Below are positions 1 through 7,518 of a stretch of 64,000 nucleotides of DNA, piece by piece; the first letter of the stretch is position 1; the number at the start of each line of letters is the position of its first letter. The notes under the pieces are model-generated. The model did no database searches and was not told where the DNA came from. It saw only the letters and a list, made by a program, of their open reading frames with translations. Location: the NCBI RefSeq assembly GCF_030268885.1, contig NZ_BSSA01000010.1, positions 62,001 through 126,000 of the forward strand, read 5' to 3'. Origin of the DNA: Kitasatospora phosalacinea. Its GTDB lineage: Bacteria; Actinomycetota; Actinomycetes; Streptomycetales; Streptomycetaceae. The position numbers and the translations under genes were made by a program.

Positions 1-834
1 AGCACCTTCCCGACCGTCACCAACTGCAGCCCGCACTACATCCAGTCGGTCTCCTCCGCGACCTGCGCCTGGACGGAGGGCTTCGCCGACTCGGCGGCGG
101 CCTACCTGCTCGGCGACCAGCGCTACGTCTGGCCGGACGGCTCCTCCTACCCGTTCACCCCCGCGGCGGGCTGGCAGACCGGCGACCAGGTCCAGGGCAA
201 TGTGGACGGCGCGCTGCTCCAGCTGTGGAACCAGGTCGACGGCAGCTGGGACCGCACCATCGCCACCCTGGCCTCGCACACGCCCGCCACCTTCGCCGAC
301 TGGTTCAAGAACGTCCGCCCGACGGCGGCGCCCCCGCTGTCCACCACCGGCACCGCACTGACCGCGCTCGACACCTTCGCCATCAACTACGGCCCCACGG
401 TCGTCGGCGACAACGCCTACCACGCGCTCAGCAACGGCGGCGGCGTCGCCCTCCAGCGCGGCGGCACCTGCAGCGGCAGCATCCCCTCGGTGGCCGAGTT
501 CGCCGCCCTGGACACCACCCGGGCCTCGCAGCGCTGGAAGTTCGCCACCAACACCGACGGCACCGTCCGCATCTACGACAGCTGCCCCATCCCCCTCTAC
601 CTCACCGCCCCCACCACCGCGGGCGGCCAGATCTCCCTCACCGCCGTCAACCTCGGCGCCGCCAACCAGAAGTGGCAGGTCGTCCAGAACGCCGTCGGCA
701 CCTACACCCTGACCAACCCGGCCACCGGCTTCGTCCTCGACGGCAACGCCACCGCCGGGCAGGCCGTGACCGCCAACACCGCCTCCGCCGGCTCGGCCGG
801 CCAGAAGTGGGCGTCCGTCTTCTCCATCTCCTGA
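1..834 (+). CDS. C-terminal part of a secreted protein with peptidase-like motif and ricin-type lectin tail (5' truncated)
   Basis: The reading frame is open from base 1 and ends at TGA 832-834, so the start lies outside the window. The first visible 100 residues include a WTEGFAD segment followed by a YLLGD stretch. That resembles the second metal-ligand helix of zinc metallopeptidases, but the HExxH helix would be upstream and cannot be seen. From about residue 135 a ricin-B type beta-trefoil begins, with the repeated Q-x-W signature (QRWKF, QKWQV, QKWAS). This implies carbohydrate binding outside the cell. Several cysteines could form disulfides. The lectin tail is fairly sure; the peptidase reading is an inference from one motif. 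Confidence 0.6.
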   Translation, partial: STFPTVTNCSPHYIQSVSSATCAWTEGFADSAAAYLLGDQRYVWPDGSSYPFTPAAGWQTGDQVQGNVDGALLQLWNQVDGSWDRTIATLASHTPATFADWFKNVRPTAAPPLSTTGTALTALDTFAINYGPTVVGDNAYHALSNGGGVALQRGGTCSGSIPSVAEFAALDTTRASQRWKFATNTDGTVRIYDSCPIPLYLTAPTTAGGQISLTAVNLGAANQKWQVVQNAVGTYTLTNPATGFVLDGNATAGQAVTANTASAGSAGQKWASVFSIS

Positions 835-910
835 CCCCGCCCGGCCGCCGCCTCCCGGTCCGCGTCCCTCCTCGGCAGTACCGTCGGAGCCTACACCGAG
901 GAGGGCTCCG

Positions 911-1474
911 ATGCGCAGCGTGACCTATTCGATGAGCGTCTCGTCCGACGGCTACGTCACCGGGCCGGACGGCGAACTGGACTGGGGCTTCCCCGACGAG
1001 GAGACCTTCCGCCTCGCCACCGACGAGGTGCGGGGGGCGGGCGTCCACCTGATGGGGCGGCGGCTGTACGAGGCGATGCTCGTCTGGGAGACCATCGACC
1101 AGGAGCCCTCGCTCGCCTTCCCGACCCACGAGTTCGCCGCGCTCTGGAGGGCGCTCCCCAAGGTGGTCTTCTCCACCACCCTGACGACGGTGCGGGGCAA
1201 CGCCCGGCCGGCCTCCGGCAGCCTCGTCCAGGAGATCGCCCGGCTGCGCGCCGAACCGGACGGCGGCGACATCGCGATCGGCGGCGCCACCCTCGCCGCC
1301 GAAGCCGCCGCCGCCGACCTGATCGACGAGTACCGGCTCCGGATCCACCCCGTCCTCCTGGGCGGCGGCACCCCGTTCTTCCCCCGGCACGGACGCCGCG
1401 TCGAACTCGACCTGGTCGAGAACCGCCCCGTCGGCGCCCGCGTCCTTTACCAGCGCTACCGCGTCGTGCGCTGA
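911..1474 (+). CDS. RibD C-terminal/dihydrofolate-reductase-like protein
   Basis: 187 aa, the usual length for the small actinobacterial RibD_C proteins related to the reductase half of RibD. It opens with the family pattern S-x-D-G-Y (SSDGYVTGPDGELDW), has the LMGRRLYEAM nucleotide-binding region and a late G-G-A-T motif, and ends with the typical LxxYRLRIHPVLLGGGTPFF block. The protein is expected to be a cytoplasmic NAD(P)H-dependent reductase, but its substrate cannot be read from sequence. ATG 911 has a strong GAGGAGGG site 6 nt upstream. It stands alone between unrelated genes. Confidence 0.85.
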   Translation: MRSVTYSMSVSSDGYVTGPDGELDWGFPDEETFRLATDEVRGAGVHLMGRRLYEAMLVWETIDQEPSLAFPTHEFAALWRALPKVVFSTTLTTVRGNARPASGSLVQEIARLRAEPDGGDIAIGGATLAAEAAAADLIDEYRLRIHPVLLGGGTPFFPRHGRRVELDLVENRPVGARVLYQRYRVVR

Positions 1475-1698
1475 CCGTCACGCCGTCCGGAACGGTTCTG
1501 CTCTCCGTGCCGTGGAACGGTGCGGGCGGTGCCGCACCCACGAGTGACGGGCGGTCAGGGCGTTGACCGCTCCTCGCGGCAGCCCGCGGCTCCGCCGGGA
1601 ACCCGTGGGGCCGGTCCCGCCGGTGCTCGGTCCGTCCCGACGGGTGAACGCACCCCCGGCGCGCGTGACCGCCACGCACGCCGGTCGTTGCCCAGCGC

Positions 1699-1938
1699 AT
1701 GCGAAAGATCATCACGGCGGCGGCCCTGCCGCTCCTCGCCCTCACCGCGGCCGCGCCCGCGCAGGCCGACAACGACAGCACCTTCGGCGGCCTGGTGGAC
1801 GCCGTCAACAACTGGAACTTCACCGCGGCGGCCGTCTGCCTCCAGGAGGTGGCGGTGGTGCCGGTCCTCGGCGACTGGGTCGGCGACCACGTCAACAACT
1901 GTTCCAACGGCAACGTCATCGACCACTCCGGCCGGTAG
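1699..1938 (+). CDS. Small secreted protein of unknown function
   Basis: 79 aa. The N-terminus is a clean Sec signal peptide: MRK, then a hydrophobic stretch ending in AAPAQA, with cleavage predicted around residue 24. The mature part is only about 55 residues, with two cysteines (CLQE and NNCSNG) that may pair. The GNVIDHS tail is reminiscent of small Streptomyces exported proteins, including rodlin-like ones, but the similarity is too weak to assign. No clear ribosome binding site precedes ATG 1699. Base composition matches the neighbours. Function not recognised. Confidence 0.6.
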   Translation: MRKIITAAALPLLALTAAAPAQADNDSTFGGLVDAVNNWNFTAAAVCLQEVAVVPVLGDWVGDHVNNCSNGNVIDHSGR

Positions 1939-2003
1939 CCCGCCCGCACCCGCGAACCGCGCGGCCCGGGCCCGGTCCGGGGCCCCGCGTCCGGGCGCCC
2001 CGT

Positions 2004-3233
2004 TCACCGCTTCGGTCCCTTGCGGGGCGGCTTCCCGTCCTTCTCCGCCTTCTTCCCGCTGTCGTCGGCACGGGGTGCCCCCGCTGGGTCGGCCTGCGGG
2101 CCGGACGCGGGCCGCGCCGCCTCCGAGGGGGCCGACCCGGCGGGCGTGCTGCCGCCGGGGGTGCTCGTCGTGGCGGGTGCCTGCGCCGGGGCGGCGGGCG
2201 GCGCGGTGGACGGCGTGGGCGCCGGGGAGGGGGTGGAGGTGACCGCGGACCGTTGTGCGGGCGGTGCCGAGGGGTGCTCGGTGCCGAAGGCCATGCTTCC
2301 GGCCCCGGCGGCGAGCAGCAGGCCGACCGTTCCCGCGGACAGGGCGATGCGCTTGCGCCGGGCGGCGCTCCGGCCCACCGGCGTTCCGTCCCCGAGGGCC
2401 GGGAGGTGCAGCGTCCGCGGGTCGAGCAGGTCCGCGCACGCCGCGGCGGACGGGCGCGTCGCGGGGTCGTCCCGGGTCATGGCGCGCAGGGCCCGGGCGA
2501 GCGGTGCGGGCGTGCCCGGGGGGACGGCGGGGGAGTGCAGCAGGCGGGCCACCGCCGCCTCCATGGGGCCGCCGGGGTAGACGCGCTGTCCGGTGAGGCA
2601 CTCGATCAGCAGCAGGCCCAGCGCGTAGACGTCGGCGGGCGGGCGGGCGCCCTGGCCGCGGATCTGCTCCGGTGCCAGGTAGGCGGGGGTGCCGACGACG
2701 AAGCCCGTCCGGGTCGCGTCGGCGTCCTGGGCGTACTCGTCCCAGGGGTGGCGGGCGATGCCGAAGTCCGTGAGGCGGGGGGTTCCCGAGGCGTCGATCA
2801 GGACGTTGGACGGTTTGACGTCGCGGTGGACGACGCCGTGGGCGTGGACGAACGCGAGGGTGCGGGCGAGCTCCTGGCCGAGCCGGAGCGTGGCGGAGGC
2901 GGACAGCGGTGCCGTGCGCAGCGCGTCGGCCAGCGTCCTCCCGTCCACGAGTTCCAGGACGAGGTACGGGCGGTCGTCGGCGCTGCCGTGGTCGTAGACC
3001 TCGACCACGCCGTGGTGCCGGAGCCGGGCCAGCGTCCGCGCCTCGGCGGTGAACCGGCGGGCGAAGTCCTCGGGAGCGCCGCGGTGCAGCACCTTCAGCG
3101 CGACCTCCCGGCCCAGGTGCAGGTCGACGGCGCGCAGCACTTCGGCGGCGCTCCCCCGCCCCAGGGTGCCTTCGACCCGGTACCGGTCGGCGAACAGGGC
3201 CGTGTCGTCGGTGCTCTCTGCTGTCACGTTCAT
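2004..3233 (-). CDS. Membrane-anchored Ser/Thr protein kinase (Hanks type)
   Basis: 409 aa. The kinase domain spans about residues 17-275: glycine loop GTLGRGSAAEV, VALK with Lys47, HRDVKPSN with Asp138 and Lys140, DFG with Asp156, then APE. All catalytic residues are present, so it should be active. A single transmembrane segment lies at about 292-313, followed by a low-complexity Pro/Ala/Thr/Ser tail of some 95 residues ending in a Lys-rich stretch. There is no PASTA or other recognisable sensor. ATG 3233 has GGAGAG upstream. It is separated by 415 bp from the upstream minus-strand gene and looks monocistronic. Confidence 0.9.
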   Translation of the reverse strand: MNVTAESTDDTALFADRYRVEGTLGRGSAAEVLRAVDLHLGREVALKVLHRGAPEDFARRFTAEARTLARLRHHGVVEVYDHGSADDRPYLVLELVDGRTLADALRTAPLSASATLRLGQELARTLAFVHAHGVVHRDVKPSNVLIDASGTPRLTDFGIARHPWDEYAQDADATRTGFVVGTPAYLAPEQIRGQGARPPADVYALGLLLIECLTGQRVYPGGPMEAAVARLLHSPAVPPGTPAPLARALRAMTRDDPATRPSAAACADLLDPRTLHLPALGDGTPVGRSAARRKRIALSAGTVGLLLAAGAGSMAFGTEHPSAPPAQRSAVTSTPSPAPTPSTAPPAAPAQAPATTSTPGGSTPAGSAPSEAARPASGPQADPAGAPRADDSGKKAEKDGKPPRKGPKR

Positions 3234-3648
3234 GCCACTCTCCGTTGCCGGACGGCCGACCCCACCGTGCAGGTGGGCCGTGGTCCGCTGACGCGTACCC
3301 CCGATGGGCGGCGCGATGCCCGACCGGGCCGGAACGCGCGCCGCCGCTCCCGCGGCGGGCAGGTCGACGGTTCGGTGCCGAACCGGCTTCCCCGTGCCGC
3401 CCGGGACGCCCCGTGCCGCCCGCGACAGCGGACCGGTGGTGCCCGTCGAGGGCTTCCACCCTCCACTGCCGTACGGCGCCGCGTGGGTGATCGATCCGCT
3501 CCGGCGGGTTCCGGTGGACGCCGGCTCCGGGCTGACCGCACGGCGGTGGCCGGACGGCGGTGGCCGGACGGCGGTGGCCGGACGGCTCCTTCGACGGCGA
3601 CGACCCCGACCACGCCCTGGCCCCGGCGCAGCGGGACGGAACGCCCGA
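3234..3648. other. Intergenic region with a short tandem repeat
   Basis: This 415-bp gap lies between two minus-strand genes. The only structure seen is a triplicated 14-nt unit at 3545-3586. The kinase promoter must lie here, but no convincing -35/-10 pair was found. Confidence 0.5.
3545..3586. repeat. Three perfect tandem copies of a 14-nt unit
   Basis: GGTGGCCGGACGGC is repeated three times head to tail with no mismatch (3545-3558, 3559-3572, 3573-3586). It lies in the intergenic gap between the NRPS operon end and the kinase gene. No function can be assigned; slippage-type expansion is the simplest explanation. Confidence 0.9.
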
Positions 3649-5583
3649 TCAGCCGTCCTCCCGGGCGGGATCCGTCGTCGTGCGGCCCGGGTGGCTGAGC
3701 AGGTGCCCGTCGCCCGTCGCCATCAGCAGCCGGCCGGCGTGCGGGGCCAGTGGCCCGGGTGACGGGGCGGGGAGCGGCGGGGTGAAGGGGGCGAACGGTG
3801 CTCGGGTGAGGACCGGGGGGCGGGTGAGCAGCCCGTCGGGGGTGACGGCGTGCAGCCGGGCGTGCAGGACGGCGAGCGCGGTCGCGCCGCCGGCCGGGCC
3901 CAGCGGGGTCCACGCCGCCCCGGGGAGGTGGGCCGGGCGGTGGTGCAGCGTGTCGTCGTGCCCGGTGACCGCGAACAGCGTGTTGTCGCACATCGCGAGC
4001 GCCGTCGTCCCGCGGGGGACCGACCCGGCGTCGACCCACGGCGCCGCGCCGGTGACGGGCGCGCGGTGCACCAGCCGGTCGTCCTCGGTCACGGCCAGGA
4101 GCGCCAGCGGCACCGGGTGGCAGGCTTCGCGGGGGGCGGTGAGGCAGCGCAGCCGAGGGTCCGGGCCCTCCGGGGAGGGAGGGCAGGGCGTCCACGGCAG
4201 GTTCTGCTCGGACGGTTCGCGGTGCAGCAGGGTCGTCCCGTCCCCGGCCACGGCGAACAGCAGGCCCTCGCAGGCGGCGAGCGCCCGCAGCCCGGGCGCC
4301 GGTCCGACGGTGTGCCAGCGCGGTGCGGGCGGTTCGGAGAACCGGTCGAGGACGTTGCGGGTCACCCGCGCCACCGCCGGATCGTCCAGCGCCCGCCCCC
4401 AGTTGACGGTGGCGGCGTTGAACACCGACCCCGCCCCGAGCCGCATGACCCCCATGGTCGCCCACCCGCCCTGCCCGTAGGCGCGCCAGTGCCCCAGGTC
4501 GGCGGTGGCGAGGACGGCGAAGGAGCGCGGCGTCCCGTCCCGCCCGGTGGCCCGCGGCACGCCGAGCGACCAGTCGAGCTCGGCCGCGTCCGTCTCGTAG
4601 CCCAGCGCCCCCCGGGCGAAGGCGTCCCCGTCCGCCAGCCCGGTCCCCTCGAAGACCCAGTGGTCCGCGAAGCGCACCGTGTAGGACTCGCGGCCCATCA
4701 CCGCCATGCCCTCGCCCCACGCCCCCGCCCCCCGGCGGAAGCTCACGCCGGTCATCGCGTTCTCGGGGCGGTCGACCGGCGCACTGGACCACTCCACCGT
4801 CGTCCGGGACGGGTCGGTGGCGGCGACCGGGTCCGTCGCGGCGTCGCGGTGGCAGACCATGGTGCGGCCGCCGTCCTCCAGGCGGAACTGCCACCAGGCG
4901 GTGTTGCCCGCGAAGACCGCCAGGTTCCCGCCCCGGCGGACGAACCCCTCGACGGCGTCCCGCATGCCCGCCGTCCAGTACTCGTCGTGGCCGTTCACGA
5001 CCAGGACCCGGTAGGCGGCCAGGAGTTCCGCCCCGTCGTCCAGGTCGAAGCCCGAGCAGTACTCGACCGGGCGCCCGGTCCGGTGCAGCCAGCGCAGCAG
5101 CGGCTCCTCCCACCGCTCCGGCGGCGGACCCCCGCCGGGCGCGGCGAGCGGGACGCGGGCCGCCCGGGCGGGCTGTTCCGAGTAGTAGAGGCTCCGGCCC
5201 GGCTCACCGGCCCGGTGGTAGGCGCGCCAGGTGGGGAACGGGACGCTCACCAGGACCGGGGCGCCGCCCGGGCGCGCCGCCCGCACCGCGAACCACACCT
5301 CGTGCTCGGCGTCCCGCTCGGGCCGCGGCACCTCGGGGCGGTGGTCGTGGAAGCTCGCCCGGTAGAGCGAACTCGGCCACGCCGCGGGCACCTCCAGGTC
5401 GTGGACCGGGCCGCGGACCTCCGCGACCAGCACCGTGCGCTCCGCCACCACGTCGGTGACGACCACCCGGCCGGTGAGCGGACCGCCGTCGCCGGCCGCC
5501 GTCCGGCAGCGGATCCGGCCGCCCTGCGCGCAGGAGGTGGCGTCCGCGTGGACGACCGGCCGCGGGACCGGCGCGGCCGTCAC
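3649..5583 (-). CDS. N,N-dimethylformamidase beta-subunit-like protein with C-terminal propeller-like repeats
   Basis: 644 aa from GTG 5583, which overlaps the TGA of the preceding condensation gene by 4 nt. The N-terminal 440 residues look like the large subunit of N,N-dimethylformamidase and its relatives: SLYRASFHDH, a VSVPFPTWRAYH block, LLRWLHRTG, then VVNGHDEYWT, the most characteristic motif, and a class-I glutamine-amidotransferase-like fold region. From about residue 445 there are four or five degenerate repeats of about 45 residues of the type LxALAxxxxLFAVTxDDxLLHR, as in tectonin or propeller blades. No signal peptide is visible. As the last gene of the NRPS operon it may be a tailoring or self-protection amide hydrolase; that role is inferred from position only. 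Confidence 0.75.
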   Translation of the reverse strand: MTAAPVPRPVVHADATSCAQGGRIRCRTAAGDGGPLTGRVVVTDVVAERTVLVAEVRGPVHDLEVPAAWPSSLYRASFHDHRPEVPRPERDAEHEVWFAVRAARPGGAPVLVSVPFPTWRAYHRAGEPGRSLYYSEQPARAARVPLAAPGGGPPPERWEEPLLRWLHRTGRPVEYCSGFDLDDGAELLAAYRVLVVNGHDEYWTAGMRDAVEGFVRRGGNLAVFAGNTAWWQFRLEDGGRTMVCHRDAATDPVAATDPSRTTVEWSSAPVDRPENAMTGVSFRRGAGAWGEGMAVMGRESYTVRFADHWVFEGTGLADGDAFARGALGYETDAAELDWSLGVPRATGRDGTPRSFAVLATADLGHWRAYGQGGWATMGVMRLGAGSVFNAATVNWGRALDDPAVARVTRNVLDRFSEPPAPRWHTVGPAPGLRALAACEGLLFAVAGDGTTLLHREPSEQNLPWTPCPPSPEGPDPRLRCLTAPREACHPVPLALLAVTEDDRLVHRAPVTGAAPWVDAGSVPRGTTALAMCDNTLFAVTGHDDTLHHRPAHLPGAAWTPLGPAGGATALAVLHARLHAVTPDGLLTRPPVLTRAPFAPFTPPLPAPSPGPLAPHAGRLLMATGDGHLLSHPGRTTTDPAREDG

Positions 5584-7022
5584 GCGCGGACCCGCGACGG
5601 GGCGAGCAGCCCGCCCAGGTCGGCCAGCCGCGGCGGCGCACCCGCGGCCGAGGCGACCACCAGTTCCTCCAGGGCGCGCAGGTGCGCGTGGATCGCCTCC
5701 GGCGGCAGGTACGCGGTGTCGGCGGTCAGGGTGACGGTCAACTCGGCGTCGTCGCCGGTCAGGTGCAGGCAGTACCGACAGGCCACCCGCTCCTGGGTGG
5801 CCGGGAAGTCGAGCACGGTGCGTTCGCGCAGCCGCGCCAGCTCCCCGGCGTCCGGGGCGCCCCCGGGGGCGGCGACCCGTTCGGTCAGCCGCATGTCGTT
5901 GAAGCAGCAGTACGGGTGGACCTCCGTGCCGCGCTCCCGCGCCAGCCGCTCCAGCAGCGCGTCCCACTCGGCCGGGTCGTAGGAGGCGGCCCGGTAGCCG
6001 GCCAGGGACGCGGCGAACGCACCGGGGAGCAGGTCGGTGAAGACCGCGGTCCCCGCCGGGTCGTCCGGCAGCGGCAGCACCACCAGGGCGTCCTGCGACA
6101 GGGTGCTGACCATGGTGCGGCGGTCCGCCGCGGCCCGGTTCCCGGCGATCGGCATGACGGCCGCCGTCCGGTGCCCCTGGCCGGCGGCGACCAGGGCGGC
6201 CGCCGCGGTCAGCAGCACCGCCGACCCGCTCACGCCGTGCCCGGCGGCCAGGGCGTCCACGGCCCGGGGCAGGGCCGCCGAGACCAGTCGGCCGGTCCAG
6301 AACCTGGGCGTGCGCGGCGCCGCGACCGGGGCGGCGAACATCGTCGGCGGGGCCTGCGCGAGGCCCCGCTCCCAGTGCGCCAGCGCGGCCTCCCCGGCCC
6401 GCCGCCCCGCCTCCCCGGCCTGCCGCCGGGCCAGCTCCAGCGGCGTCCTGGCGCTGACCGGCCCGGCCGAGCCGCGGCGCACCAGCAGCCGCAGGTCGCG
6501 CACCAGGACCTCCGCGCCGTGCCCGTCGGACGCCAGGTGGCACAGGGCGAGGACGGCGTGGGTGATCCGCCCGGCACAGCGGACCGCCCCCAGCCGCACC
6601 GGCCACTCGTCCGCGTACCCGAAACGGCGCCCGGACAGCTCCGCCAGTAGCTCCTCGGCCGCCCGAGCGGTCCGCGCGGGGTCGGGCTCCTCGCGGACGA
6701 TCAGGTCGAACCGGCCTTCCCCGTACAGGAGTTGGCCCGGGGCGCCGTCGGGCAGCGCCGTCAGCCTGGTCCGCAGGGCCTCGTGCCGCAGCACCAGGGA
6801 GGTCAGTGCGGCCACCAGGCGCGCGGCGTCCACCGGGGCGCCCCGGTCGGCGAGCGGCAGCACCCGGCCGAGGTTGAAGTAGTGGTCGTTCGGGGCCGTC
6901 CGGCCGATCGCGTGCCAGATGGCGCGCTGCCCCCAGGTGAGCGGCGCCGTCCCGCTGCGGCCCCCGGCGAAGGGGACGGCGAGGACCGCGTCCCGCGCCG
7001 CCGCCCCGGTCACGGGGTCCAC
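5580..7022 (-). CDS. Free-standing condensation-domain protein
   Basis: 480 aa, the size of a single NRPS condensation domain. It starts LTWGQRAIWHAI, matching the C1 core motif. The C3 motif reads CHLASDG instead of HHxxxDG: the first His is replaced by Cys, but the second, catalytic His and the Asp-Gly are kept. Later blocks (MVSTLSQDALVVLPL, YCCFNDMRL) fit C5-type regions loosely. GTG 7022 lies inside the 3' end of the carrier-protein gene (13-nt overlap), and its stop overlaps the next gene, so the three are translationally coupled. It probably condenses or releases the chain held on the adjacent free PCP. Substrates are unknown. Confidence 0.85.
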   Translation of the reverse strand: MDPVTGAAARDAVLAVPFAGGRSGTAPLTWGQRAIWHAIGRTAPNDHYFNLGRVLPLADRGAPVDAARLVAALTSLVLRHEALRTRLTALPDGAPGQLLYGEGRFDLIVREEPDPARTARAAEELLAELSGRRFGYADEWPVRLGAVRCAGRITHAVLALCHLASDGHGAEVLVRDLRLLVRRGSAGPVSARTPLELARRQAGEAGRRAGEAALAHWERGLAQAPPTMFAAPVAAPRTPRFWTGRLVSAALPRAVDALAAGHGVSGSAVLLTAAAALVAAGQGHRTAAVMPIAGNRAAADRRTMVSTLSQDALVVLPLPDDPAGTAVFTDLLPGAFAASLAGYRAASYDPAEWDALLERLARERGTEVHPYCCFNDMRLTERVAAPGGAPDAGELARLRERTVLDFPATQERVACRYCLHLTGDDAELTVTLTADTAYLPPEAIHAHLRALEELVVASAAGAPPRLADLGGLLAPSRVRA

Positions 7023-7309
7023 CGGGGCTCCGTCGCGCCGAGCCGGACCAGCTGCGCGACGAGCCCGTCGAACCCGTCCGTGTGCAGCGCCCCGTCGCCG
7101 AGGTCGAGCAGGACCCCGAACTCCTCCTCCACCGCGTCCGCCAGGCGCAGCAGGGCGAGCGAACCGACCCCGAGCGCGGCGAGCGACTCGGTGGACGCCA
7201 GCACCTGCGCCGCGCCGACCGCGCCGTCGCAGGCCCGGGCGACCGACTCGGCGAGGCGGAGCCGCAGCGCCCCGGTGTCCGGGGACGGGGGAGTGCCGGG
7301 GGCGCTCAC
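7010..7309 (-). CDS. Free-standing peptidyl carrier protein
   Basis: 99 aa. The phosphopantetheine site is LGVGSLALLRLADAVEEEF, with the modifiable Ser in GVGSL. The helix-II continuation is typical of carrier proteins. GTG 7309 overlaps the MbtH-like stop by 4 nt (GTGA). No adenylation domain accompanies it, so it must be loaded in trans, perhaps by the stand-alone AMP ligase of this operon or by one of the modular A domains. Together with the next gene it forms a split PCP plus C unit. Confidence 0.87.
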   Translation of the reverse strand: MSAPGTPPSPDTGALRLRLAESVARACDGAVGAAQVLASTESLAALGVGSLALLRLADAVEEEFGVLLDLGDGALHTDGFDGLVAQLVRLGATEPRWTP

Positions 7310-7515
7310 CGGGCGTCCGCCCCGGCGGTCAGGCGGCGGCGCACCGACAGCGGCCGGATGTCCGGCCAGACCCGGTCGACGTGCGCCGTGCACTCCTCCT
7401 CGGAACCGACGAACCCCTCGGGCCGCCAACCGGCCGGCAGGTCGGCGCCGTCCGGCCACAGGGCGTGCTGCTCCTCGTCGTTGACGACGACGCGGTAGCG
7501 GATCTCACGGGTCAC
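7306..7515 (-). CDS. MbtH-like NRPS accessory protein
   Basis: 69 aa with the family signature almost intact: NDEEQHALWP, PAGWRPEGFVGSEEEC, then VWPDIRPLSVR. The three tryptophans usually conserved are at LWP, GWR and VWP. MbtH-like proteins bind adenylation domains and are often needed for their solubility and activity. The start is GTG 7515, 3 nt after the stop of the NRPS gene before it, and the stop overlaps the carrier-protein start. The nearest A domains are those at 7.5-10.6 kb and in the two larger upstream NRPS genes. Confidence 0.95.
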   Translation of the reverse strand: MTREIRYRVVVNDEEQHALWPDGADLPAGWRPEGFVGSEEECTAHVDRVWPDIRPLSVRRRLTAGADAR

Positions 7516-7518
7516 GGG

